Shown here: positions 1-6,395 of the stretch, one piece after another
Layout of the letters: each line of letters begins with the position of its first letter
Position numbering within the stretch: position 1 is the stretch's first letter
The notes under the pieces: generated by a model
Database searches by the model: none
What the model saw: only the letters and a program-made list of their open reading frames with translations
What the model was told of the DNA's origin: nothing
Position numbers and translations under genes: made by a program
NCBI GenBank assembly: GCA_036273915.1
Contig: DASUGR010000067.1
Span: 1-12,743, forward strand
Direction: 5' to 3'
Source: PLA2 sp036273915
GTDB taxonomy: Bacteria > Planctomycetota > PLA2
Length of the DNA stretch: 12,743 bases

Positions 1-773
1 GCCCGGCCCGACGGCGCGCGACCGCGCGCCGACGTCGCGTCGGCGCTCGAGGGTCGAATGAAGCCGTTCGAGCCCGCGCGCCGCGACGAGGCATCCGTGG
101 GCACCTGGTTGGCGCCCGGGCTGCGGGCCGTGCCGCGGGCCGAGGGCCGCGGGGTCGCGGAGCGGCGTCCGGTCGCCCCCGGATTCGAGGCCCGCGCGGT
201 GCCGGCCGACGGGCTGCTGCCGCGCGCGGCGTTCGCGCTGCGGCCGAAGAACCGCGATCCCGACGAGGAGCGCGAGAGATTCTGCGCGAACGGGCTCAGG
301 TTGCCGGTCGACGCGGTGCCGGACCGGGCTCCGGTCGTGCCCCGCCCCGAGGAGGACGCGCCCGTCGACCCGACCGTGCCGCGGTTGGCACGGTACCAGC
401 TCGACGACGAGCCGGAGGACGAGCGCGGGCTCAGGAAGTTCGAGGAGCCGGACGAGGACCGCGGGCTCAGGAAGCTGGAGGAGCTGCGAGCGCTGCTCGA
501 CCCGGAGGGCATGCTGCGCGCACCCGAGAACGCGTTCGATCGCCACTGAGACGTGCCCGAGGATCGCGGAGCGAACGACGAGCCTCCGCGCGAGCCGAAG
601 AAGGAGCTGCCGCCGGAACGCATGGCGGGCGCCGACGCGCGCGGGGCCGAGAAGCCCCTGGCGCCGCCGCCGAAGCCGCGCCCGCCTCCGCCGCGGGCCG
701 CGCCCTGGGCAGGCGCTTCGGACGCGAGCACGCCGCAGAGAAGCAGGGAGAAGAGGGTCAGTCGGAGTCTCAT
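1..773 (-). CDS. Secreted Ser/Gly/Arg-rich low-complexity protein, 5' part (runs off left edge)
   Basis: Reading the minus strand from the ATG at 773 gives 257 uninterrupted codons to the window edge; the stop lies outside. The start is well supported: GGAGG (complement of 781-785) sits 7 bases upstream. Residues 1 to about 23 form a classical signal peptide: MRLR, a hydrophobic LTLFSLLLCGVLA core and an APA-Q type cleavage region. The mature part is dominated by Ser, Gly, Arg and Ala, opening with a Gly-rich GRGFGGGARGF stretch. It then has a short tandem repeat around residues 98-130 in which FLSPR recurs with a 12-codon period, and a related NLSPF later. There are no recognisable catalytic motifs. 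It is probably an exported, disordered, basic protein; surface or nucleic-acid/polymer-binding roles are guesses. The plus-strand open frames over this region are mirror images of the biased codons. I do not recognise the family. Confidence 0.72.
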   Translation of the reverse strand, partial: MRLRLTLFSLLLCGVLASEAPAQGAARGGGGRGFGGGARGFSAPRASAPAMRSGGSSFFGSRGGSSFAPRSSGTSQWRSNAFSGARSMPSGSSSARSSSSFLSPRSSSGSSNFLSPRSSSGSSSSWYRANRGTVGSTGASSSGRGTTGARSGTASTGNLSPFAQNLSRSSSGSRFFGRSANAARGSSPSAGTARASNPGATGRRSATPRPSARGTARSPGANQVPTDASSRRAGSNGFIRPSSADATSARGRAPSGR

Positions 774-780
774 GACAGCG

Positions 781-785
781 CCTCC
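781..785 (-). promoter_or_regulatory. Ribosome binding site of the Ser/Gly/Arg-rich gene
   Basis: The complement reads GGAGG, seven bases before the ATG at 773. It fixes the start of a gene that is otherwise cut by the window edge and supports the minus-strand reading over the plus-strand open frames. Confidence 0.6.
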
Positions 786-806
786 ATGCGGTTCCAGCTT
801 GCACAC

Positions 807-812
807 ATTGTA
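807..812 (-). promoter_or_regulatory. Possible -10 element of the Ser/Gly/Arg-rich gene
   Basis: The minus strand reads TACAAT, five of six matches to TATAAT, in otherwise very GC-rich DNA. It would give a start of transcription near 800 and a leader of about 27 bases that includes the GGAGG. No convincing -35 lies 16-18 bases upstream, so this is a weak call. Confidence 0.3.
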
Positions 813-895
813 CCGCTTGCCCGCCGGGCCCCGGGAGCGTTTCCATGCGCTCCAAGGCCGTTTTACCGGCGTTTCTCGTGTCCGACGGAAGCGAC

Positions 896-927
896 ACACG
901 TGCCCGTGCGAGGACACGTTGCCGTGC
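896..927. repeat. Imperfect 14-base direct repeat
   Basis: ACACGTGCCCGTGC (896-909) and ACACGTTGCCGTGC (914-927) match at 12 of 14 positions with an 18-base offset. Their place between two divergent genes would suit a regulator binding site, but the composition is biased and chance cannot be excluded. Confidence 0.25.
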
Positions 928-1451
928 AGGTTCGCGCGCGCGGGCGCGCGCCCGCCGACACCGGTTCCAGGAGAATCGGTGCCCGCCTCCCGTAAGGGAA
1001 GCGTCGGCGCCGCACGGCGCAGGCGCTCCTCGGCCGTGACGCCGGCAGGCCCGCGGCGACGGGACGCCGGGACGCCACGTCCGACTCGTGGCCGCCTCCC
1101 GAAGACCGCGATTCGCGCGAGCGCTCACCCGTCCGGCACCACATGCGCAGACCCGACCGGACGCACGCGAGGGATCATCCGGCTTGCGGCGCCCGCGACG
1201 GCGTGCCCCATGGCGAGACGCATGCGATGGTCGCGGTCGGCCGGTTCGCGCGTGCTCGGCGCGCGTGCGAATGACTGCCCCGCGCCGTGCCGATCATCGA
1301 TCCGGAGCGTGCGCGGCCCCCGAGCGTCTCACGTCGCGACAGGCAAGCGAAAAGAATGCGAAACGCGCTTTCGCCCGCCCGAATCTGCGCCTAGGATCGA
1401 ACCCACGGGAATGGGAAGGCTGCGAGTCGAAACGACAACGGCCTAACCAAC

Positions 1452-1456
1452 GGAGG
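1452..1456 (+). promoter_or_regulatory. Ribosome binding site of the PEP-CTERM gene
   Basis: GGAGG lies six bases before the ATG at 1463. It shows that the gene begins here and not at the far upstream in-frame ATG near 1088, and the sequence from 1463 begins with a clean signal peptide. Confidence 0.75.
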
Positions 1457-1462
1457 ATTGAG

Positions 1463-2062
1463 ATGTGGTTTGGAAAGTTTCTGAGAACGGGCGCCATCGC
1501 GGCGGTCGTCCTCGCCGGCCTGCAGCTCGACGCTGCAGCGGATCCCATCAGCTACGAGGGGCAACTCGAGGACGGCGTGACCCAGTACGGCGCGCTCCCG
1601 CCCGGCGAGTTCTACGATGCCCGCGATGCCGACTTCTGGTACTTCTGGGCGACCGCCGGGGACAACGTCACGGTGGTGGCCAGGCGCGTCGACCAGGCCT
1701 TGGACCCGACGCTCTGGGTCTACAAGGGCATCTACTACAGCACCACGGATCCGGACATGGCCGGCGGGAACAACTACTTCCAGCCGTCGCCCTACTTCAT
1801 CGACATGGCGGACGACGAGATCCCGAATGATCCGTACGGCGATCCGCTCTCGTCCTTCGTGGCGCCGTGGACCGGCTGGTACACGGCTGCGGTGACCGAG
1901 TACGCCAGCGGCCCTCTTCCGGGGGATGGCGACTACGACTACTCCATCACCGTCCGCGGCATCACCGGCATCCCGACGGTGCCGGAGCCGACCCTGCTTG
2001 CGCTCCTGACCTGCGGCGCCTGCGGCGTGTTCCTCTCGCGCCGCCGCAAGGCCGCCAGGTGA
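1463..2062 (+). CDS. Secreted PEP-CTERM sorting-signal protein
   Basis: This is a 199-residue exported protein. Residues 1-26 form a signal peptide (basic KFLR, hydrophobic AIAAVVLAGL, then DAAA before DP). The C-terminus has the three parts of a PEP-CTERM signal: VPEPT at 173-177, a short hydrophobic helix at about 178-191, and basic RRRK at 193-196. In known PEP-CTERM systems this tail is processed by an exosortase in the membrane; no exosortase gene is in this window. The body (about 28-168) is rich in Asp, Tyr and Trp. Its DFWYFWATAGDNVTV followed by a DPTLWVY segment resembles the beta-sandwich pre-peptidase C-terminal (PPC) fold, which is an inference. Acidic DGDYDY near 155-160 could bind calcium. 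The gene converges on the MerR/TPR gene, with 18 bases between their stops. The molecular role is unknown. Confidence 0.85.
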   Translation: MWFGKFLRTGAIAAVVLAGLQLDAAADPISYEGQLEDGVTQYGALPPGEFYDARDADFWYFWATAGDNVTVVARRVDQALDPTLWVYKGIYYSTTDPDMAGGNNYFQPSPYFIDMADDEIPNDPYGDPLSSFVAPWTGWYTAAVTEYASGPLPGDGDYDYSITVRGITGIPTVPEPTLLALLTCGACGVFLSRRRKAAR

Positions 2063-2080
2063 TTCCTTTCGGGCCGCTCG

Positions 2081-2923
2081 TTACGCTCCAGAGCCCTGCG
2101 TCATCTCCCGGTACGACCGGAGGTGGCGCAGGGCCTCTTCCCGTTTGCCGAGCCGCTCGCAGAGCCCCGATGCGTTGTAGTGGGCATCCGGCGAGCGCGG
2201 GTCGGCTGCGAGCGCCCGGCGGTACGCGTCGAGCGCCTCCTCGAGCCGCCCCTGGTCCTCGAGCGCGACCCCCAGGTTGAACGCGGCCGTCGCGTCCTCC
2301 GGGCACGCCGCGAGCGCCACGCGGTACCGGGCCTCGGCGCCCGCCGCGTCGCCCGCCTCGTGCAGCAGCCGCCCGAGGTTCACGTTCGCCTCCACGTGAT
2401 GGGGGTCGATCGCGAGCGCCCGCGCATACGCCTCCCGCGCCTCCGACGGCGCCGGCGCCTCGAGGTCGCAGCCGAGCTCGTACCAGTCCTCGGCCGAGAG
2501 CTCGCGGTCCCGCGCGGCACGCGCCTGCGCGCGCGCGAGCGGCGCCGCGTCCCGCGCGAGATCCTTCACCTCGAACGCGAAGTGGAGCTGGCCCGACTCC
2601 GGGTTCCACCGCTTGGTGCCGTCGTGCACGACCACGCGGTCCCCCTCCGCTCCGATTTTCAGCGCGGAGAGCGAGCGCCCGACCGGCAGCCGCTCGCGCA
2701 GTGCGGACAGCGCGCGGCGGATCCGCCGCGGCTTGACGCGCGCCCCTCGCAATTCGCGCGCGACGCGCAGCAGCACGAGGTCCTGGAACGAGAAGCGGTA
2801 CTCCCCCCGCGCCCCCCTCTTTCCCTCCACGCACCCGTCGCGCACGAGCGAGCGCACCTGGGCCGGGGAGAGGTCCAGCAGCCGCGCGACGTCCTTCGCG
2901 GAATAGCCGGCGCCGGCGACCAC
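2081..2923 (-). CDS. MerR-type HTH / TPR protein coupled to ku
   Basis: The protein has 280 residues and a GTG start at 2923. Residues 7-80 resemble a MerR-type winged helix-turn-helix: YSAKDVARLLDLSPAQVRSLVRDG, a wing with RGEYRFSFQDLVLL, then a basic helix KPRRIRRALSALRERLP. A short linker (about 84-120, with VVVHDGTKRW) follows. Four TPR-like repeats come next at about 145-175, 176-209, 210-243 and 244-275, with typical DP turns. It would act in the cytoplasm as a DNA-binding protein with a protein-interaction scaffold. It starts three bases after the ku stop, with GGGAGG inside the end of ku, so the two are almost certainly co-transcribed and probably translationally coupled. A role as regulator or partner of end joining is inference from this context. 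No effector-binding domain like those of classical MerR regulators is present. Confidence 0.85.
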   Translation of the reverse strand: MVAGAGYSAKDVARLLDLSPAQVRSLVRDGCVEGKRGARGEYRFSFQDLVLLRVARELRGARVKPRRIRRALSALRERLPVGRSLSALKIGAEGDRVVVHDGTKRWNPESGQLHFAFEVKDLARDAAPLARAQARAARDRELSAEDWYELGCDLEAPAPSEAREAYARALAIDPHHVEANVNLGRLLHEAGDAAGAEARYRVALAACPEDATAAFNLGVALEDQGRLEEALDAYRRALAADPRSPDAHYNASGLCERLGKREEALRHLRSYREMTQGSGA

Positions 2924-2926
2924 CGG

Positions 2927-3778
2927 CTAGCCTCCCGCGGCCTTCTTCTTCGAGGAGGCCGCGGCGCGGGGCGCGCGCTTCGCCGGCTTGCGCGCCGCCT
3001 GCCTGCCGCCCTCGCCGAGGGACGCCTTGAGCGCCTCCATCAGGTCGATGATCTTCGCCGCGGGCTCCTGCGCCGGCTCCGCGGTGACCTCCTGGCCCTC
3101 GACCTTCCGGCGGATCGCCTCCTCGATGCGCGCGCGGACCTCGTCCTTGTACTGCTCCGGGCGGAACTCGTCCGAGGCGATCTGCTCGACGAGCTGCGTC
3201 GCGAGCTTCAGCTCGGCGCCCTCGACCTTCGCGTCGCCGAGCGGCACCTCGGAGATCGCGCGGATCTCGTGCGCGTAGTGGAGTTGCTGCATGACGAGGC
3301 CGCCATCCTGCGGACGCACGAGCACGAGGTACTGCTTGCCGCGCACCGCGTACTGCGCGACCGCGGCGCGGCCCGTCTTCCGCATCGCCTCGCGCAGGAG
3401 CGCGTACGGCCGCTCGGCGCCCTTGTCGGGGCCGAGGTAGTAGCCCTTGTCGAAGAAGATCGGGTCGACCTTCGCGAGCGGGACGAACTCCCGGATCTCG
3501 ACGGCCTTGTTCGCCTTCTCCTCGACGGCCTTCATCTCCTCGTCGGAGAAGATCACGTACCGGCCCTTCGCGAACTCGTACCCCTTGACCATCTCCTCGC
3601 GCGGCACGACCTCGCCCGTCTGCTGCGAGATGTACTGCTGCTTCAGGCGCGAGCCCGTCTTCTTCTCGAGGAGGTTGAACGAGTAGTCGCCGTCGGAGAC
3701 CGTGCTGGAGAAGACCTTCACGGGGATCGCGACGAGCCCGAAGGAGAGCGTGGCGGTGCCGATGGCTCGAGCGGCCAT
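2927..3778 (-). CDS. ku: Bacterial non-homologous end-joining protein Ku
   Basis: The 283-residue protein starts MAARAIGTATLSFGLVAIPVKVFSS, the usual N-terminus of bacterial Ku. In the family, Ku forms a homodimeric ring that threads onto double-strand break ends and recruits LigD. Other family-typical segments are QQYISQQTGEVV, a YEFAKGRYVIFSDEE block, FFDKGYYLGPDKG and LVRPQDGGLVMQQLHYAHEIR. The core spans roughly residues 5-190, followed by the helical LVEQIASDEFRPEQYKDEVR segment. The last 35 residues or so are rich in Lys, Arg and Ala (RKPAKRAPR, SSKKKAAGG), like the basic C-terminal extension that affects DNA binding in some bacterial Ku proteins. Length is normal for the family. It is the first gene of the ku-MerR/TPR pair and lies back to back with ligD. 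No Shine-Dalgarno is visible before its ATG, and the mRNA may be leaderless. Confidence 0.97.
   Translation of the reverse strand: MAARAIGTATLSFGLVAIPVKVFSSTVSDGDYSFNLLEKKTGSRLKQQYISQQTGEVVPREEMVKGYEFAKGRYVIFSDEEMKAVEEKANKAVEIREFVPLAKVDPIFFDKGYYLGPDKGAERPYALLREAMRKTGRAAVAQYAVRGKQYLVLVRPQDGGLVMQQLHYAHEIRAISEVPLGDAKVEGAELKLATQLVEQIASDEFRPEQYKDEVRARIEEAIRRKVEGQEVTAEPAQEPAAKIIDLMEALKASLGEGGRQAARKPAKRAPRAAASSKKKAAGG
2931..2936 (-). promoter_or_regulatory. Ribosome binding site inside the 3' end of ku
   Basis: The minus strand reads GGGAGG, seven bases before the GTG at 2923, and overlaps the last codons of ku. It supports the non-ATG start of the MerR/TPR gene and suggests coupled translation with ku. 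Confidence 0.65.
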
Positions 3779-3813
3779 GACGTACTATATCGCCCGGTCC
3801 GGCCGGAAAGTCC
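3779..3813. promoter_or_regulatory. 35-base bidirectional ku-ligD promoter
   Basis: Only 35 bases separate the ATG of ku (minus) from the ATG of ligD (plus). The AT-rich core GTACTATAT reads TATAGT on the minus strand (3784-3789, five of six matches to TATAAT) and TACTAT on the plus strand (3783-3788, four of six). The minus element would start transcription near 3777-3778, essentially at the ku ATG. The plus element would leave ligD a leader of about 19 bases containing GGAAAG (3805-3810) as ribosome binding site. There is no good -35 match in either direction. The -35 regions must lie partly inside the opposite gene, so the two promoters probably compete or are co-regulated. Confidence 0.45.
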
Positions 3814-6384
3814 ATGCCCCTCGACGAGTACCGCAGGAAGCGCAAAGCGGGTGCCACGCCGGAGCCCTTCGGCGGGAAGGCGCCCGCGCGGCCGCATCTC
3901 TTTGTGGTGCAAAAGCATGCGGCGACGAGCCTCCATTACGACCTGCGGCTCGAGTGGAAGGGGGTCCTCCTCTCGTGGGCCGTTCCGAAGGGGCCCTCCT
4001 CGGACCCCGCGACCAAACGCCTCGCGATGCACGTCGAGGACCACCCGGTCGAGTACGCGGACTTCGAGGGATCGATCCCGGAGGGCAACTACGGCGCCGG
4101 CCAGGTGATCGTCTGGGACATCGGTTCGTACGTTCCCCTGGAAGACATCGGGGAGGGGCTGGGGAGGGGGAAGCTGCTGTTCGAGCTGCGCGGGCAGAAG
4201 CTCGGCGGCACATGGACGCTCTTCAAGACGGGCCGGAAGGACGGCGACGACCGCCAGTGGCTCCTCGTGAAGAAGCCCGATGCGTGGGCGGGCGACGCGT
4301 GGAACGAGGACTCCGTGCTCTCGGGACTCTCGCTCGACGAATTGCGGGACGGGAGCAAGCGCGCGAGCAACCTCGCGGCCGAGGCCGAGAAGCTCGGCGC
4401 CAAGAAGCGCGCGGTCGAGCCCGAGGTGATGCTCGCCGAGACCGCCGAGAAGCCGCCCGAGGGGCGCGACTGGATCTTCGAGCTCAAGTACGACGGCTTC
4501 CGGCTGCTCGCGTCGAAGGAGGGGCTCTTGTACCGGAGCGGCCGCGACGCGACGAAGCTCTACCCCGAGATCGTGCGCGCGGTGCGCGCGCTGCCGTACG
4601 GCTCGCTGCTCCTCGACGGCGAGATCTGCGTCCTCGACCCGAAGGGGGTGCCGGAGTTCCAGCGGCTCCAGCAGCGCGCGAAGCTCGCGCGCGCGATCGA
4701 CATCGAGCGCGCGTCGGTCGAGAGCCCGGCCACGTGCTTTCTCTTCGACCTGCTCGAGGCGGAGGGATACGACCTCCGCCCGCTCCCGCTCGTCGAGCGC
4801 AAGCGGCTGCTCAAGATGGTCCTCCCGCCGAGAGGCTTCCTCCGGTACTCCGACCACGTGGAAGGGCAGGGCGAGGCGTTCTACCGCGCGGTCACGGAGA
4901 AGGGCCTCGAGGGGATCCTCGCGAAACGTGCGACTTCGCCGTACAAGCCCGGGCGCTCGCCGCTCTGGCTCAAGGTGAAGGCGGACCGGACGGGCGACTT
5001 CGTGATCGTCGGGTGGACGGCGCCGCAGGGGAGCCGCGCGGGCCTCGGGGCGCTGCACCTGGGCGCCTTCGCGGGCGGCGAGCTCACGTACGTCGGGCGG
5101 GTGGGGACGGGACTCACCGATCGGGAGCTCACGGCACTGCGCGCGCAGCTGGAGAAGCTCGCGGTGGAGGCGCCGCCGTGCACGGGCCCGGTGCCGAAAA
5201 CGCGCGGCAACCACTGGGTGCGGCCGGAGCTGGTGTGCGAGGTGCGCTTCAAGGAGCGTACGTCGGACGGGCTCCTGCGACAGCCGGCGTTCCTGCGCAT
5301 GCGCGGCGACAAGCCGCCGAAGGAGTGCGAGGCGCCCGCGCCGCGCGGGGATGGGGAGGGGTCCGGGGAACCCGCCTTCGCGGCGCATGGCGCCGCTTCG
5401 GCGGGCAAGCCCGCCGCGACGCGCACGCGCGGAGCGGCCCGCACGCGCGCGGCCGGGGCCGGCCCCCCCCCGCTCCCCCGCGCCCCCTCACCCCCCGAAC
5501 CGGAACCGGCGCTCACGAACCCGGACAAGGTGTTCTGGCCGAAGGAGCGGTACACGAAGGGCGATCTGGTCGCGTACTACCGCGCGGTCGCGCCGTGGCT
5601 GCTCCCGTATCTGAAGGATCGCCCCGTCGTGCTCACGCGCTTCCCCGACGGGATCGAGGGGAAGTCGTTCTTCCAGAAGGACGCGCCGCCGTGGACGCCC
5701 GCGTGGATGCGCACGGAGAAGATCTGGAGCGAGGAGACGGAGCGCGAGATCGAGTACTTCCTCTGCGACGACGAGCGGTCGATCGCGTTCCTCGCGAACC
5801 TCGGCACGATCCCGTTGCACGTGTGGTCGAGCCGGGTCGTGGACCTCGGGAAGCCGGACTGGTGCATCCTCGATCTCGATCCCAAGGGCGCGCCGTTCGC
5901 GGACGTGGTGAAGGTGGCTCTGGCCGCGCGGAAGCTGTGCGGGGAGATCGGGCTCCCTTGCTACGTGAAGACCAGCGGGTCGACGGGGATCCACGTGCTC
6001 TTGCCGCTCGGGGGGCAGTGCACGTACGAGCAGTCGAGAACGCTCGGCGAGGTGCTGGCGCGCGCGGTCGAGAGGCGGGTGCCTTCCATCGCGACGACCG
6101 AGCGCGTGATCTCGAAGCGCGAGGGCCGCGTGTACCTGGATTATTTACAGAACGGTCACGGCAAGCTGCTCGTGGGGCCGTACAGCGTGCGGCCGCTGCC
6201 GGGCGCCCCGGTGTCGACGCCCTTGTCGTGGAGCGAGGTGACGGCGAAGCTCGACCCGTCGAGGTTCACGATCCGGACGGTGCCGGCGCGGCTCAAGCGG
6301 AAGAAGAAGGACCCGCTGCTCGGCGTGCTGTCGGACAAGCCGGACCTGCCCGCGGCACTTGCGAAGCTCGCGAAGCGGGCGTAG
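3814..6384 (+). CDS. ligD: Multifunctional NHEJ DNA ligase D (phosphoesterase-ligase-polymerase)
   Basis: This 856-residue protein has domain order PE-LIG-POL, as in Pseudomonas LigD; mycobacterial LigD is POL-PE-LIG. The 3'-phosphoesterase domain (about 1-160) has QKHAATSLHYDLRLE with H35, H41, D43 and R45, plus HVEDH with E75 and H77, the metal and phosphate ligands known in the family. The ATP-dependent ligase domain (about 200-500) has nucleotidyl-acceptor K225 in KYDG, E270 in GEICVLD, EGILAK at 366-371 and WLKVK at 385-389, and ends in an OB fold. The primase-polymerase domain (about 565-840) has D687 and D689 in DLDPKG, KTSGSTGIH at 719-727 and D776 in YLDYLQN. All key residues are present, so it should be active. 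The linker at about 500-566 is low complexity and holds a strong hairpin and a C9 run. It ends 11 bases from the convergent gene at 6396. Confidence 0.97.
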   Translation: MPLDEYRRKRKAGATPEPFGGKAPARPHLFVVQKHAATSLHYDLRLEWKGVLLSWAVPKGPSSDPATKRLAMHVEDHPVEYADFEGSIPEGNYGAGQVIVWDIGSYVPLEDIGEGLGRGKLLFELRGQKLGGTWTLFKTGRKDGDDRQWLLVKKPDAWAGDAWNEDSVLSGLSLDELRDGSKRASNLAAEAEKLGAKKRAVEPEVMLAETAEKPPEGRDWIFELKYDGFRLLASKEGLLYRSGRDATKLYPEIVRAVRALPYGSLLLDGEICVLDPKGVPEFQRLQQRAKLARAIDIERASVESPATCFLFDLLEAEGYDLRPLPLVERKRLLKMVLPPRGFLRYSDHVEGQGEAFYRAVTEKGLEGILAKRATSPYKPGRSPLWLKVKADRTGDFVIVGWTAPQGSRAGLGALHLGAFAGGELTYVGRVGTGLTDRELTALRAQLEKLAVEAPPCTGPVPKTRGNHWVRPELVCEVRFKERTSDGLLRQPAFLRMRGDKPPKECEAPAPRGDGEGSGEPAFAAHGAASAGKPAATRTRGAARTRAAGAGPPPLPRAPSPPEPEPALTNPDKVFWPKERYTKGDLVAYYRAVAPWLLPYLKDRPVVLTRFPDGIEGKSFFQKDAPPWTPAWMRTEKIWSEETEREIEYFLCDDERSIAFLANLGTIPLHVWSSRVVDLGKPDWCILDLDPKGAPFADVVKVALAARKLCGEIGLPCYVKTSGSTGIHVLLPLGGQCTYEQSRTLGEVLARAVERRVPSIATTERVISKREGRVYLDYLQNGHGKLLVGPYSVRPLPGAPVSTPLSWSEVTAKLDPSRFTIRTVPARLKRKKKDPLLGVLSDKPDLPAALAKLAKRA
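5371..5405 (+). repeat. Long imperfect palindrome inside the LigD linker
   Basis: Two nested inverted arms are present: CCCGCC (5371-5376) with GGCGGG (5400-5405), and GCGGCGC (5380-5386) with GCGCCGC (5390-5396). TTC lies between the arms on both sides and ATG forms the loop. The mRNA would fold into a 13-pair interrupted hairpin encoding linker residues around 520-531, between the ligase and polymerase domains. Its origin, whether a palindromic insertion or expanded low-complexity sequence, is not known. Confidence 0.6.
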
Positions 6385-6395
6385 ACCGGGTCCCG

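Larger units (their letters stand above)
774..1462. other. Non-coding divergent intergenic region
   Basis: About 690 bases separate two divergently transcribed secreted-protein genes. Open frames cross it on both strands, but their products are Arg/Pro/Ala-rich, lack ribosome binding sites and resemble nothing I know, so I read it as non-coding. It holds an imperfect 14-base direct repeat (896-909 and 914-927), an alternating CG tract with the palindrome GGGCGCGCGCCC (933-953), a small hairpin GCGAAA-CGCGC-TTTCGC (1358-1374), and a weak TAGGAT -10-like hexamer at 1392-1397 before the PEP-CTERM gene. I see no tRNA or other RNA gene. Confidence 0.5.

Noticed and set aside
933..953. Alternating CG tract and palindrome as an origin or terminator
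   Set aside because: There is no AT-rich unwinding region, no DnaA-like boxes and no T-run. It is best seen as GC-rich simple sequence, perhaps prone to Z-form.
863..1144. 93-codon minus-strand frame in the intergenic region
   Set aside because: Arg/Ser-rich composition, no ribosome binding site and no recognisable motif. GC-rich DNA gives such frames by chance.
58..1446. Plus-strand open frames of 163 and 297 codons at the left end
   Set aside because: They mirror the Ser/Gly/Arg-rich minus-strand gene (to 773) and then continue into non-coding DNA. They have no ribosome binding site, and Arg/Pro/Glu-biased products typical of antisense frames in GC-rich DNA.
1962..3857. 631-codon minus-strand frame over ku and the MerR/TPR gene
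   Set aside because: It runs out of frame with two clearly recognised proteins, and its product is a Gly/Arg/Ala-rich shadow.
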